DNA from: JAYQKL01 sp049889415
GTDB lineage: Bacteria; Pseudomonadota; Alphaproteobacteria; RS24
Length of the DNA: 64,000 bases
Assembly (NCBI GenBank): GCA_049889415.1
Contig: JBMHDL010000008.1
Span: forward strand, 1 to 64,000
Direction of reading: 5' to 3'
The translations under genes were made by a program, and so were the position numbers. The notes beneath the pieces are model-generated. The model ran no database searches. It was not told the origin of the DNA and worked only from the letters and a program-made list of their open reading frames with translations. Of the stretch, positions 25,460 to 34,518 are shown one piece after another; position 1 is the stretch's first letter, and every line of letters begins with the position of its first letter.

Positions 25460-26859
25460 TTAGGCTTCACGAATTATGCCGGCCGGCATCAGTTCTTTCA
25501 GGCGCAGCTTCAGATAGGCCATATCGCGGTCGCCTTTGATGCGGTTGCAGGAACTGCACAGAAGCTGAAGATTATCCTCATGGTCGCCTCCGCCTTTCGC
25601 TTTCGGTATAATGTGATCCAGTTCAAAATGACGGAACTCAAACAGATAATCACATCCCGCACAACGGCCTTCCTGCATGCCATAGAGCCGGTGACGGGGG
25701 TTCAGTTCCGGCACCAGATAATAGCCAGGATCTGTGCGCTGCGGCACCTGCATCTTGAAATGCAGCTTGAACAACGGTGTCAGCAGGTCATCAGGGACTT
25801 CTTCTTTCATGCGCTTTTGCACCAGCTCATAGGCTTTGGGGGAAATATCGCAGCCAATCCACATGCGCTGCTGCCGCTCGGCCGCCACACAGGTCGTGGC
25901 ACAGCCGCAAAACGGGTCAAACACCACGCCGAACTCCGGACAGGAGGCGGCGATGATGCGCTCCAGAAGGGCCAATGGTTTCTGGGTCGGATAGCCCTGG
26001 CGTTCCTTGGCCCTGGAATTGATCGGGTCAATGTCCAGCCATACATCCCCCATTAACACCCCTTTAAGTTCATCCAGATAGCGCTTGATGCGGATGCCGC
26101 CCCTGCTGGTGAAATACAGGCGGTTATCAGCATCCAAGACTTTCATTTTCTCTTTCGGCACCCGCCAAAGGGAACGCACCCCCTTGTAGGAGTAGTCATA
26201 GCCGCCGCCGGACAAACCTTTGGCAGAGAGGTCACCATCCATTTGCGTCCGTCAGCATCGGCATGCTTGAAACGTTTGGATATGTAGTCCGGGGAGTAAG
26301 GGAGATATTGTTTGTTCCAGAAGAATTTCCGGGACTTTGTATAGAGCAGAATGACATCATGCACCGCGCCCATGGTTTTGGCGTCACTGTGTGAGCTTGT
26401 CCGTTTCCAGATGATTTCATTGCGGAAATTCTGGTGGCCGAAAATGGCGTCCAGAAGCAATTTCAGATAATGGCTGGCGGTCGGGTCGCAATGCAGATAC
26501 AGGCTGCCCTCGGGCTTGAGGATGCGGTGCATTTCAAGCAGGCGCACCGCCATGTAAATCAGATAATATTTGCTGGATTTTGACCCCACCGCCTCGGCCC
26601 CGGACAGGTAGAGATAGAGTTTCGGGTGCTGTTCGGCAATCTGGCCGTGCCATTCATCCTTGGTGTCGCGTTCATCCCAGATATCCCTGAAACTCGCGCC
26701 CTCCACCCCGCGCCCGATCGGGGCATGAAACTGCCGCCCCTTATTGAAGGGCGGATCGAGATAGATGAGATCAACGGACTGGTCATCCATGCCGCGCATG
26801 ACGTCAAGATTGTCGCAGCAGAAAATCGTGCGGGTTTTGATGGTTTTTTGTATCAGCAT
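25460..26859 (-). pseudogene. Beta-class DNA methyltransferase with C-terminal HNH domain, frameshifted
   Basis: Two reading frames together make one protein of about 465 residues. The first part (26859 to about 26244) has the catalytic DPPF in LIYLDPPFNKG and LKPEGSLYLHCDPTASHYLK. The second (from about 26242 to 25460) continues with YPTQKPLALLERII, the SAM motif VFDPFCGCATTCVAAE, and an HNH nuclease with CAGC, ELDHIIPKAKGGGDHEDNLQLLC and CNR. Motif order (IV before I) marks the beta class. The frames meet at an AAA in 26242-26244, where one extra base would restore the frame. It may be a real mutation, a read error or, less likely, recoding; no classical slippery heptamer is present. No restriction gene is adjacent. 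Confidence 0.8.
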
Positions 26860-26953
26860 GCCAAACCGTTTTTATTATTGTGTGCTTTGGACAGACCGAG
26901 CCTATCATATCGCAACTCAAACAAAAACGGCTTTTCAGGCCTCAGGCGCGGTT

Positions 26954-27370
26954 TCAGTCGTCGCGGAACACGCGTTCGCGTTTTTCGTGGCGCTCCTGCG
27001 CTTCCAGACTCAGTGTCGCTATGGGCCGCGCATCCAGCCGCTTCAGGCTGATCGGCTCACCGGTCTCCTCGCAATAGCCATAGGTCTGATCTTCAACCCG
27101 CGACAGGGCGGCGTCGATTTTGCTGATCAGCTTGCGCTGGCGGTCACGGGTGCGCAGTTCCAAAGCCTTTTCCGACTCGGACGAAGCACGGTCGGTAATG
27201 TCCGGGTGGTTGACGCTTTCTTCCTGCAGGGTCGAGACCGTCTCGCGGGTTTCGCGGATAATGTCTTCCTTCCAGGCCACAAGCTTGCGGCGGAAATATT
27301 CCCTCTGTTTGGCGTTCATGAAGGGTTCATCATCTGAGGGCTGGTAATTTTTGGGTAGTCTCGTTGCCAT
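26954..27370 (-). CDS. dksA: RNA polymerase-binding factor DksA (single-cysteine type)
   Basis: 138 residues. DksA works with ppGpp at the RNA polymerase secondary channel. Coiled coil covers about residues 20-90, with the tip DITDRASSESE. The zinc-finger region reads YGYCEETGEPIS...LDARPIATLSLEAQERHEK and keeps only one Cys of the usual four, as in other alphaproteobacterial DksA proteins. ATG 27370. It is divergent from the MoxR ATPase. Confidence 0.93.
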   Translation of the reverse strand: MATRLPKNYQPSDDEPFMNAKQREYFRRKLVAWKEDIIRETRETVSTLQEESVNHPDITDRASSESEKALELRTRDRQRKLISKIDAALSRVEDQTYGYCEETGEPISLKRLDARPIATLSLEAQERHEKRERVFRDD

Positions 27371-27548
27371 GGAATCCCACCGTCTGTTTTTTGTAAGATG
27401 TGTTTTATATAATTTTCTAGTTTATTTTCAAGTTATGTTTTAAGACTGGGTGGAAATTCTGAAGAAAAAGCTAGGTATAGCTCAAGTAAATCTGAAGGAT
27501 ATGCGTTTCGGGCCCGTATCGGGTCACGCAACGTTGATTGGGGAAGAC

Positions 27549-28400
27549 ATGACGAAAAAATTTACCGGGACTGAAAACTATATTGCGACCGAAGACCTGC
27601 GGGTGGCGGTCAATGCCGCCTTAGCGCTGGAACGCCCGCTATTGATCAAGGGGGAGCCGGGCACCGGCAAGACGGTGCTGGCCGAAGAGGTCGCCAAGGC
27701 GCTCGATATGCCGCTGATCACCTGGCACATCAAATCGACCACCAAGGCCCAGCAGGGCCTGTATGAATATGACGCCATCACCCGCCTGCGCGACAGCCAG
27801 CTCGGGGATGAGCGGGTCAAAGATGTCAAAAACTACATCAATAAGGGCAAGCTGTGGGAAGCCTTTGAGCATGAGGGCCGCGCCCTGTTGCTGATTGACG
27901 AGATTGACAAGGCTGACATTGAATTCCCGAACGACCTGTTGCAGGAACTCGACCGCATGGAGTTTTATGTCTATGAGACCGGCGAGACCATCAAGGCCGC
28001 CCAGCGCCCGCTGGTCATCATCACCTCCAACAATGAAAAGGAACTGCCCGACGCCTTTCTGCGCCGCTGCTTCTTCCACTATATCGCCTTCCCCGACACC
28101 GACACAATGACCGACATCGTCAAGGTACACTTCCCCGACATCAAGGCGCGGCTGGTCAAGGAGGCACTGAGCGTGTTTTATGAAACCCGCGAGGTGCCGG
28201 GGCTGAAGAAAAAGCCGTCCACGTCCGAGCTGCTCGACTGGCTGAAGCTGCTGATGAATGAGGACATTGACGAGGACACGCTGCGCCAGCGCGACCCGAA
28301 CAAGCTGATCCCGCCGTTGCACGGGGCATTGTTGAAAAACGAGCAGGATGTCCAGCTGTTTGAGAAGCTGGCGTTTCTGGCCCGGCGCGAGCGCAACTAG
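27549..28400 (+). CDS. MoxR-family AAA+ ATPase
   Basis: 283 residues. Walker A GEPGTGKTVLAEE, Walker B ALLLIDEIDKADIEFPNDLL, sensor 1 VIITSNNEKELPDAFLRRC. The C-terminal helical lid is about residues 205-283. The ATG at 27549 follows GGGGAAG; earlier in-frame codons are less likely. Its partner is the VWA protein 9 nt downstream. MoxR-VWA pairs act as chaperone-like systems that mature metalloenzymes (CoxD/CoxE in CO dehydrogenase, for example), but the target is unknown here. Confidence 0.93.
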   Translation: MTKKFTGTENYIATEDLRVAVNAALALERPLLIKGEPGTGKTVLAEEVAKALDMPLITWHIKSTTKAQQGLYEYDAITRLRDSQLGDERVKDVKNYINKGKLWEAFEHEGRALLLIDEIDKADIEFPNDLLQELDRMEFYVYETGETIKAAQRPLVIITSNNEKELPDAFLRRCFFHYIAFPDTDTMTDIVKVHFPDIKARLVKEALSVFYETREVPGLKKKPSTSELLDWLKLLMNEDIDEDTLRQRDPNKLIPPLHGALLKNEQDVQLFEKLAFLARRERN

Positions 28401-28409
28401 GCGCGGGCG

Positions 28410-29585
28410 ATGTTCGTTAACTTCTTCCATGATCTGAAGCAGGTCGGCGTGCCTGTGACCCTGCGCGAATATCTGACCCTGCTGGAGGCGATGGATGCGG
28501 ATGTCATCCATTCCAAGGTCGAGGATTTTTATTATCTGTCACGCTCGGTGCTGGTCAAGGATGAGCGCAATCTCGACAAGTTCGACCGTGTGTTCTCGAA
28601 AGCCTTTAAGGGGCTGAACGCGCTGGACGAGGTGGAGACGGCGGAAATCCCAGAAGACTGGCTGAAGGCGCTGACCGAGAAATATCTGACCGAAGAAGAA
28701 AAAGCGCAGATTGAAAGCCTCGGCGGGTGGGAGAAGATCATGGAGGAGCTGCAAAAGCGGCTCGAGGAACAAGACGAGCGCCATGAAGGGGGCAACAAAT
28801 GGATCGGCACCGGCGGCACCTCGCCGTTCGGCGCCAATGGATACAACCCCGAGGGTGTGCGCATCGGCCAGAAAGAGGGCCGCCACGGGCGCGCCATCAA
28901 GGTCTGGGACAAGCGCGAATACAAGAATCTGGACGGTGATGTGGAAATCGGCACCCGCAACATCAAGGTTGCGCTCCGGCGTCTGCGCCGCTTTGCCCGC
29001 GAGGGCGTGGCCGACCAGCTGGATCTCGACAACACCATCAAATCCACCGCCCATGCCGGCTATCTCGACATCAAGCTGCAGGCCGAGCGGCGCAACAACA
29101 TCAAGGTGCTGCTGTTTTTCGATGTCGGCGGCTCCATGGACCCCTATATCAAGCTGTGCGAGGAGATGTTCTCAGCCGCGCGCGCCGAGTTCAAGAACAT
29201 GGAGTATTTCTATTTCCACAACTGCCTGTATGAGGGCGTGTGGAAGGACAATGCCCGCCGCCACACCGACAAAATGCCGACCTGGGACGTGCTGCACAAA
29301 TACCCGCATGACTATAAGGTCATTTTCATCGGTGACGCGTCCATGAGCCCCTATGAGGTGACGTTCGCCGGCGGCTCGGTCGAGCACATGAATGAAGAGC
29401 CGGGCGCCATCTGGCTGGAGCGCGTGACGAATATTTATGAAAGCGCCGTCTGGCTCAACCCGACACCGGAAAAATACTGGAACCACACCCAGTCCACCCA
29501 GATAATCAAGCAGATTTTCTCCGACCGCATGTACGCCCTCACCCTTGACGGGCTGGACAAAGCCATGCGGGAACTTTCACGCTGA
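28410..29585 (+). CDS. VWA domain protein, CoxE-like, partner of MoxR ATPase
   Basis: 391 residues. The N-terminal half is helical and charged (FFHDLKQVGVPVTLREYLTL typical of this CoxE-like family). A glycine-rich linker (NKWIGTGGTSPFGANGYNPEG, cited in part) follows, then the VWA domain with VLLFFDVGGSMDPYI as the metal site. The MIDAS motif is DxGxS rather than DxSxS, which is common in this subfamily. It is cytoplasmic by lack of signal or TM. It is coupled to the MoxR gene. Confidence 0.92.
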   Translation: MFVNFFHDLKQVGVPVTLREYLTLLEAMDADVIHSKVEDFYYLSRSVLVKDERNLDKFDRVFSKAFKGLNALDEVETAEIPEDWLKALTEKYLTEEEKAQIESLGGWEKIMEELQKRLEEQDERHEGGNKWIGTGGTSPFGANGYNPEGVRIGQKEGRHGRAIKVWDKREYKNLDGDVEIGTRNIKVALRRLRRFAREGVADQLDLDNTIKSTAHAGYLDIKLQAERRNNIKVLLFFDVGGSMDPYIKLCEEMFSAARAEFKNMEYFYFHNCLYEGVWKDNARRHTDKMPTWDVLHKYPHDYKVIFIGDASMSPYEVTFAGGSVEHMNEEPGAIWLERVTNIYESAVWLNPTPEKYWNHTQSTQIIKQIFSDRMYALTLDGLDKAMRELSR

Positions 29586-29725
29586 GAGACTCCGAAACGT
29601 CAACGACACGCGTCGCCCGCGCGCTTTGCGCTCGCCGTTGAGGATGTCGCTTTTGCGCTTGGCGATACCGTGTTGCCACTCTGCACGCCCGCACCCGCAG
29701 TTGGCACCGCGCCGGCTGGACTGCC

Positions 29726-30106
29726 GTGCAGGTGCATCACGCCGGTGGCCGCCCCGCCGCCGTCACCTTCGACAAAACCCACCGCCCGGCCCTGCGCGCC
29801 CTGATCGGTTATTTGCGGCATGGTTATGTCACGCCGCATCTGCGCCGCATCGACCGCGCCCTGCTTCCCCTCACGGACATGCTCACCGCCGGGCTGGCAT
29901 GGCTGCTGGCGCCGGTGGGCATGTTTTTCACCCTGAGCGTAGAGCCGGTGCTGCGTCGCCTGCTCACAATTGCCGAGCAGCTCAGTGCGCCCCTGCGCAA
30001 AGCCGCCGGGGATGTTGTGTTCCTGATTGTTGATGGCACCCTTGGCCGCCTGCAACAACGCCTCCAGACCGCTCTGGAGGCGTTATTCAAAACCCGCAAA
30101 AAGTAA
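29726..30106 (+). CDS. Hypothetical protein with one hydrophobic region
   Basis: A GTG-started frame of 126 codons after the VWA gene. The middle is hydrophobic (LTAGLAWLLAPVGMFFTLSV) and the end amphipathic (LGRLQQRLQTALEALFKTRKK, cited in part). The frame stays open upstream to about 29642. Another frame just upstream also looks protein-like (ALAVEDVAFALGDTVLPL) without a stop until beyond the overlap, so an intact longer gene may be broken by a frameshift. I recognise no family. Codon use is G/C-rich like the neighbouring VWA gene. Confidence 0.35.
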   Translation: MQVHHAGGRPAAVTFDKTHRPALRALIGYLRHGYVTPHLRRIDRALLPLTDMLTAGLAWLLAPVGMFFTLSVEPVLRRLLTIAEQLSAPLRKAAGDVVFLIVDGTLGRLQQRLQTALEALFKTRKK

Positions 30107-30140
30107 CCGGCCGCAACCGGCACTAAATGCCTTATTTCAG

Positions 30141-30168
30141 ACCCTATTTCACACCCTATTTCACACCC
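30141..30168. repeat. 12-bp tandem duplication across the end of the FNR gene
   Basis: ACCCTATTTCAC occurs twice in a row (30141-30152 and 30153-30164). On the minus strand each unit encodes GVK followed by TAG, so the stop codon context of the ferredoxin reductase gene has been duplicated. Confidence 0.75.
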
Positions 30169-31202
30169 AGCTTCTTCTGCAGATTGGTGCTGGAGGTCGT
30201 GTACTGAAAGGTCAGCTTTTCATCCGGATGCACGCGCTTGAAGGCATTATGCGCCATCAGCGCCGCCTCGTGGAAGCCAGACAGGATCAGCTTCAGCTTG
30301 CCCGGATAGGTGTTGATGTCACCGATCGCGTAAATACCGTCCTGGTCGGTGGCGAATTTCTCGGTATCCACCTCAATCAGGTTTTCATTCAGGTTCAGCC
30401 CCCAATCGGCAATCGGGCCGAGTTTCATGGTCAGGCCGAAAAACGGCAGGAAGGAATTGGCCGCAACAGGCACCATTTCACCCTCTTTGGTTTTGATGGT
30501 CGCGCCGGATAAAACTCCGTCTGCGCCGGTCAGCTCGGTCACGGCACCGATATGCAGGTCCATTTTGCCCTCTTCCACCAGCTGGCGCATTTTGGCGACA
30601 CTGGCGGGTGCGGCGCGGAATTCATCACGGCGGTGCACCAATGTCATGCTGTTGGCGATCGGCTGCAGGCTCAACACCCAGTCCAGCGCCGAGTCCCCGC
30701 CGCCGGAAATCAGAATGTCCTTGTCGCGAAACGCTTCCATTTTGCGCACGGCATAATGCACGCCAGCGCCGTCGGAACTGTTCGCCGCCTCAAATTCCTC
30801 AATGCCCGGGACCGGCGGCTTCTTCGGCTGGAACGACCCGCCTCCTGCGGCAATCACAACCACGGGTGCCTCAAACACCTCGTTTTCATCCGTTGTCACG
30901 CGCCACTGATTGTCATCAAGCTTTTCCAGCCCCGTCACCATGCGGTTGAAATGGAAGGTCGGGTCAAACGGCGCGGCCTGCGCCATCAGCTGGTCCGTCA
31001 ATTCCTGACCGGAAACCTCCGGCATGCCGGGAATGTCATAAATCGGCTTTTCCGGATACAGCTCGGCGCACTGGCCGCCCGGCTTGTCCAGAATGTCAAT
31101 CAAATGCGCCTTCATATCCAGCAGACCGAGCTCAAATACAGCAAACAGACCAACCGGCCCGGCCCCGATGATCACAACATCCGTTTTAATGGTTTCAGAC
31201 AT
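30156..31202 (-). CDS. Ferredoxin/flavodoxin-NADP+ reductase, thioredoxin-reductase-like (type 2)
   Basis: 348 residues. FAD motif VVIIGAGPVGLFAVFELG, then GGQCAELYPEKPIYDIPG, second Rossmann motif ILISGGGDSALDW and C-terminal AIGDINTYPGKLKLILSGFHEAALMA. It lacks the CxxC of thioredoxin reductase, as expected for YumC-type FNR. It transfers electrons between NADPH and ferredoxin. A 2Fe-2S ferredoxin gene lies 500 nt away, a possible partner. ATG 31202 is used; a codon 12 nt earlier is less likely. Confidence 0.92.
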   Translation of the reverse strand: MSETIKTDVVIIGAGPVGLFAVFELGLLDMKAHLIDILDKPGGQCAELYPEKPIYDIPGMPEVSGQELTDQLMAQAAPFDPTFHFNRMVTGLEKLDDNQWRVTTDENEVFEAPVVVIAAGGGSFQPKKPPVPGIEEFEAANSSDGAGVHYAVRKMEAFRDKDILISGGGDSALDWVLSLQPIANSMTLVHRRDEFRAAPASVAKMRQLVEEGKMDLHIGAVTELTGADGVLSGATIKTKEGEMVPVAANSFLPFFGLTMKLGPIADWGLNLNENLIEVDTEKFATDQDGIYAIGDINTYPGKLKLILSGFHEAALMAHNAFKRVHPDEKLTFQYTTSSTNLQKKLGVK

Positions 31203-31382
31203 TTCAGGCTCCAATATACATAATGAAAATGTAGTTAAAATAAATATACATTTTATTTAGGGGTTATTTAGTCATTTTCTGCCAAAATACAAGGTGAAAT
31301 TTCAAAAATCTGTGTGCCGAATTGTCGCCCTGCATCATCACATCTTGGCAAAATTACACCTGAGGCTTATAAAACCCTCATT

Positions 31383-31709
31383 GTGAAAAAACAAGATAGA
31401 CAAAAAGCCCCTCTGCCCTGCCCTGAAATGGCTGATGTGCGCGCTCAGATTGACCGCATTGATTGTGAACTTGTGGCGCTGCTGCGTGAACGGCTGAACT
31501 GGGTTGAACAGGCCGGCAAGGTCAAGCAAAGCCGCGACCAGGTTGTCGATAACCCGCGTATTGAGGAAGTCGTCGCCAACGTTATTGAGCAGGCCGAGGA
31601 AGCGGGCCTGCCGACGGTAATGACGGAAAAGATCTGGCGCCTGCTGATTGAGCAGAGCATTGCGCATGAATATCAGATTTTCGACTGGGAAACCCGGTCG
31701 GATGATTAG
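31383..31709 (+). CDS. Chorismate mutase, AroQ type
   Basis: About 108 residues from a GTG. The AroQ helix 1 is MADVRAQIDRIDCELVALL, followed by ERLNWVEQAGKVKQ, PRIEEVVANVIEQAEEAGL and WRLLIEQSIAHEYQ. It converts chorismate to prephenate. The segment CPEMADVR resembles family members that start further upstream, which is why GTG 31383 is preferred to ATG 31428. It is monofunctional; no prephenate dehydratase is fused. It lies between divergent FNR and convergent ferredoxin genes. Confidence 0.85.
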   Translation: MKKQDRQKAPLPCPEMADVRAQIDRIDCELVALLRERLNWVEQAGKVKQSRDQVVDNPRIEEVVANVIEQAEEAGLPTVMTEKIWRLLIEQSIAHEYQIFDWETRSDD

Positions 31710-31716
31710 ATGATGA

Positions 31717-32037
31717 TCAGAATTGCTGGGCCGGCAGGCTCAGTTTCAGACCGTCCAACTCATCCGTTACCTTGATTTGGCAGCTCAGGCGGCTGTTGTC
31801 CTGTACTTCGAAGGCAAAGTCGAGCATATCCTCTTCCATGTCGATCGGCCCCCCGACCTTTTCGGTCCAGGCTGCATCAACATAGACATGACAGGTCGCA
31901 CAGGCACATGCACCGCCGCAATCCGCATCGATACCGGGAACGGAGTTCTTGATCGCAACCTCCATGACCGTCATGCCAACATCACCGTCATGGCTGTGTT
32001 CAGTTCCGTCTTGCTCAACAAAGGTAATTTTGGGCAT
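31717..32037 (-). CDS. 2Fe-2S ferredoxin, adrenodoxin type
   Basis: 106 residues. Cluster ligands lie in DADCGGACACATCHVYVD (C-x5-C-x2-C) with a fourth Cys in SRLSCQIKV. It starts MPKITFVEQDGTEH; an upstream in-frame start at 32055 is unneeded. Family members support Fe-S assembly, P450 or hydroxylase reactions. The FNR-type reductase at 30156 may reduce it. Confidence 0.94.
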   Translation of the reverse strand: MPKITFVEQDGTEHSHDGDVGMTVMEVAIKNSVPGIDADCGGACACATCHVYVDAAWTEKVGGPIDMEEDMLDFAFEVQDNSRLSCQIKVTDELDGLKLSLPAQQF

Positions 32038-32160
32038 TTTCAGATCTTCCCTCAAATAAAGTACTTAAACAGGACTCGACATGCGGTCCTAATTTCGGCA
32101 ATTCTAATAGCATAGAGCCCCTAACCAGTCCAGGTGTGATTGGAAATAGTTTGCAGGCAC

Positions 32161-33144
32161 ATGAAAACAAGAACGCTGAAAATTTTTGCCGAAACCCTGC
32201 CCTTGAAAGAGAGTTTTGTTATTGCCCGCGGCAGCAAGCAGGCGGCGGATGTGGTGGTGGTGGAAATTCATGAAGACGGTTTGATCGGTCGCGCCGAAGC
32301 CGTACCCTATGCGCGTTACGGTGAGACCATGGAAACCGTGACTGCGGCGATTGAACACGTCAAGCCATTCATTGAAAACGGCATGGAAAAGGACAGTCTG
32401 CAGGCCGCCCTTTTGCCGGGTGCTGCCCGCAACGCCCTAGATTGTGCCCTATGGGAATTGGCGGCGGCAGCGGCCGAACAGCCCTTATGGAAAGTCGCAG
32501 GGCTGCCTGAACCCGTGGCTTTGCAAACGGCCTTCACCATCTCTCTGGATACCCCGGCGGTCATGGCCAATAAGGCAAAACAGGCCGCCGCTTATCCGTT
32601 GTTGAAACTGAAACTTGGCGGCCCGGACGGTCTGGCGGCCGATCTGGGGCGGTTGGCGGCAGTCAGACAGGCGCGACCCGAAGCACAGATTATGGTGGAC
32701 ATCAATGAAGGTTGGAGTTCGGCAGACTTGCTGGCGCATGCCGAACAGTTGCGGCACTTTGACCTGACCCTGATCGAACAACCCGTTCCGGAGAAGGAGG
32801 AAGCCGTTCTGACCAGGATTGACCTTCCCTTTTGCGCCGATGAAAGTATCCATGACTGCAAAGACGTCGGCAAACTGGCCGGAAAATATCAATGGCTTAA
32901 CATCAAACTCGACAAGACCGGCGGCCTGACGGAAGCGCTGAGACTGGTAAAAACGGCACGTCAGGCTAATTTCAAACTTATGGTCGGCTGCATGGTCTCA
33001 AGCTCCCTTGCCCTGACCCCGGCCTATTATCTTGCGCAAATCTGCGATTTGGTGGATTTGGACGGACCTTTGTTTTTGATGCAAGACAGACCCGCGGCTT
33101 TACGCTATAAAGGGGCGCAAGTTTCTCATCCCCCCGCTGCTTGA
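32161..33144 (+). CDS. Dipeptide epimerase (L-Ala-D/L-Glu epimerase type, enolase superfamily)
   Basis: 327 residues. The catalytic set of the superfamily is present: KLKLGG (KxK), MVDINEGW (Asp), LIEQP (Glu), FCADESIHD (Asp) and IKLDKTGGL (Lys on the opposite face). The muconate-lactonizing fold N-terminus has ETLPLKESFVIARGSK. Members epimerise L-Ala-D-Glu in murein peptide recycling, or other dipeptides. The exact dipeptide cannot be read. Confidence 0.88.
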   Translation: MKTRTLKIFAETLPLKESFVIARGSKQAADVVVVEIHEDGLIGRAEAVPYARYGETMETVTAAIEHVKPFIENGMEKDSLQAALLPGAARNALDCALWELAAAAAEQPLWKVAGLPEPVALQTAFTISLDTPAVMANKAKQAAAYPLLKLKLGGPDGLAADLGRLAAVRQARPEAQIMVDINEGWSSADLLAHAEQLRHFDLTLIEQPVPEKEEAVLTRIDLPFCADESIHDCKDVGKLAGKYQWLNIKLDKTGGLTEALRLVKTARQANFKLMVGCMVSSSLALTPAYYLAQICDLVDLDGPLFLMQDRPAALRYKGAQVSHPPAA

Positions 33145-33195
33145 GTTGCAAAATTTATTCGTTTCACTTTGAGTGATATTCGCTTCGGGACCGCC

Positions 33196-34518
33196 ATGAA
33201 CATCCTTTCCGCCAATTCAGACCTGTTGCCCGATTTGATGGATGTCCTGAGCGGGACGCGCCCTTTACGGGTTTTGATGCCAAGTTATCGCAGTCACCCT
33301 TTTGTCGGTGGACAGGGTATTTATCTCCGGCACCTCTCCAAAGCCCTCGTTGAACTGGGGCACAAGGTTGATGTCATATCCGGGCCACCCTATCCGGATC
33401 TTGACCCGCGTGTTGGACTGATTGAACTGCCATCCCTCGACATGTATGCCCGTGAGCACCCGATTTTGAGCTTAAACTGGGACATTCTCAAAACCCCGCT
33501 CGATTTGTACGAGTATCTGGTTCACAACAGCGGCGGGTTTCCGGAGCCTTACACATTCGGCGAACGGCTAGCTAAATACATGAAAGACAAAATCGGCGAT
33601 TATGACATTGTGCATGACAACCAAACCCTGTGCCACGGTCTTTTGAAGGTCAGGGATATGGGGTTGCCGGTCGTCGGCAATGTGCACCACCCGATCACAA
33701 TGGACAAACGTATCGACATTCATCATGCCGGCAGCCTGAGCCTGAAACTGCTGAAATGGCGCTGGTACAGTTTCCTTAACATGCAGATCAAGGTCGCACG
33801 ACGCCTCAATCACATTATCGTCCCATCCGACAACACCCAAAAGGACGTTATCAAGGATTTCGGCCTTAAGCCCGACAACATCTACCGCATTCATCTGGGC
33901 ATTGACCACGAAACCTACAAACCGGTGGAAACCGTCACCCGCAAACCCAATCGGTTAATGGTGACCGCCAGCGCGGATGTGCCTTTGAAAGGGTTGATTT
34001 ACCTGATCCGCGCCTATCACAAATTGCTGGACAGCTATCCAGATCTCGAACTGGTGGTGGTCGGCAGTCTGCGTGAGGGGCCAACCATGGATGAATTGGA
34101 CAAGCGCGGCATCCGTGACCGCGTCCGCTTCACTTCCGGGCTTGAGTCCCGCGAAATCGCCGAATTGTATGCCGAGGCGACGGTCGCCGTGTCGCCGTCC
34201 GTCTATGAAGGTTTCGGCTTTCCGGCCGGTGAGGCACTGGCCTGCGGCCTGCCGCTGGTGGCCACGAATGGCGGGTCCCTGCCCGAGGTCGTCGGCGATG
34301 CCGGATTGGTTGTTCCCCACTCTGATCCCGATGCCTTGGCCGAGGCCATTGACGTGCTACTGGCGGATGCAACCAAACGGCAGACATTGTCAGCCAAAGC
34401 GCGCCAGCACATTCTTGACAAATTCACCTGGCGGCATTGCGCCATGAACAGCGCCCAGATTTATCGCAAAGCCATCGCAGACCATCATCAAATCGAGTTT
34501 CATCATGCAGACGATTAA
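33196..34518 (+). CDS. GT4-family glycosyltransferase
   Basis: About 441 residues. N-domain: LRVLMPSYRSHPFVGGQGIYLRHLSKAL (cited in part), with GGQGxY in the nucleotide-sugar glycine loop. C-domain: HLGIDHETYKPV, and the EX7E region SVYEGFGFPAGEALACGLP. No signal peptide or TM, so it is cytoplasmic. The end overlaps the start of the methyltransferase gene by 14 nt, making a coupled cluster with 34505-36914. Acceptor and donor are unknown. An alternative TTG start at 33169 exists. Confidence 0.9.
   Translation: MNILSANSDLLPDLMDVLSGTRPLRVLMPSYRSHPFVGGQGIYLRHLSKALVELGHKVDVISGPPYPDLDPRVGLIELPSLDMYAREHPILSLNWDILKTPLDLYEYLVHNSGGFPEPYTFGERLAKYMKDKIGDYDIVHDNQTLCHGLLKVRDMGLPVVGNVHHPITMDKRIDIHHAGSLSLKLLKWRWYSFLNMQIKVARRLNHIIVPSDNTQKDVIKDFGLKPDNIYRIHLGIDHETYKPVETVTRKPNRLMVTASADVPLKGLIYLIRAYHKLLDSYPDLELVVVGSLREGPTMDELDKRGIRDRVRFTSGLESREIAELYAEATVAVSPSVYEGFGFPAGEALACGLPLVATNGGSLPEVVGDAGLVVPHSDPDALAEAIDVLLADATKRQTLSAKARQHILDKFTWRHCAMNSAQIYRKAIADHHQIEFHHADD

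Noticed and set aside
26236..26250. Programmed frameshift in the methyltransferase-HNH gene
   Set aside because: No X-XXY-YYZ heptamer, downstream hairpin or anti-SD is visible; a mutation or read error is simpler.
31314..31382. Longer N-terminus for chorismate mutase
   Set aside because: The extension is low in coding character, lies in the divergent promoter gap and has no ribosome site.
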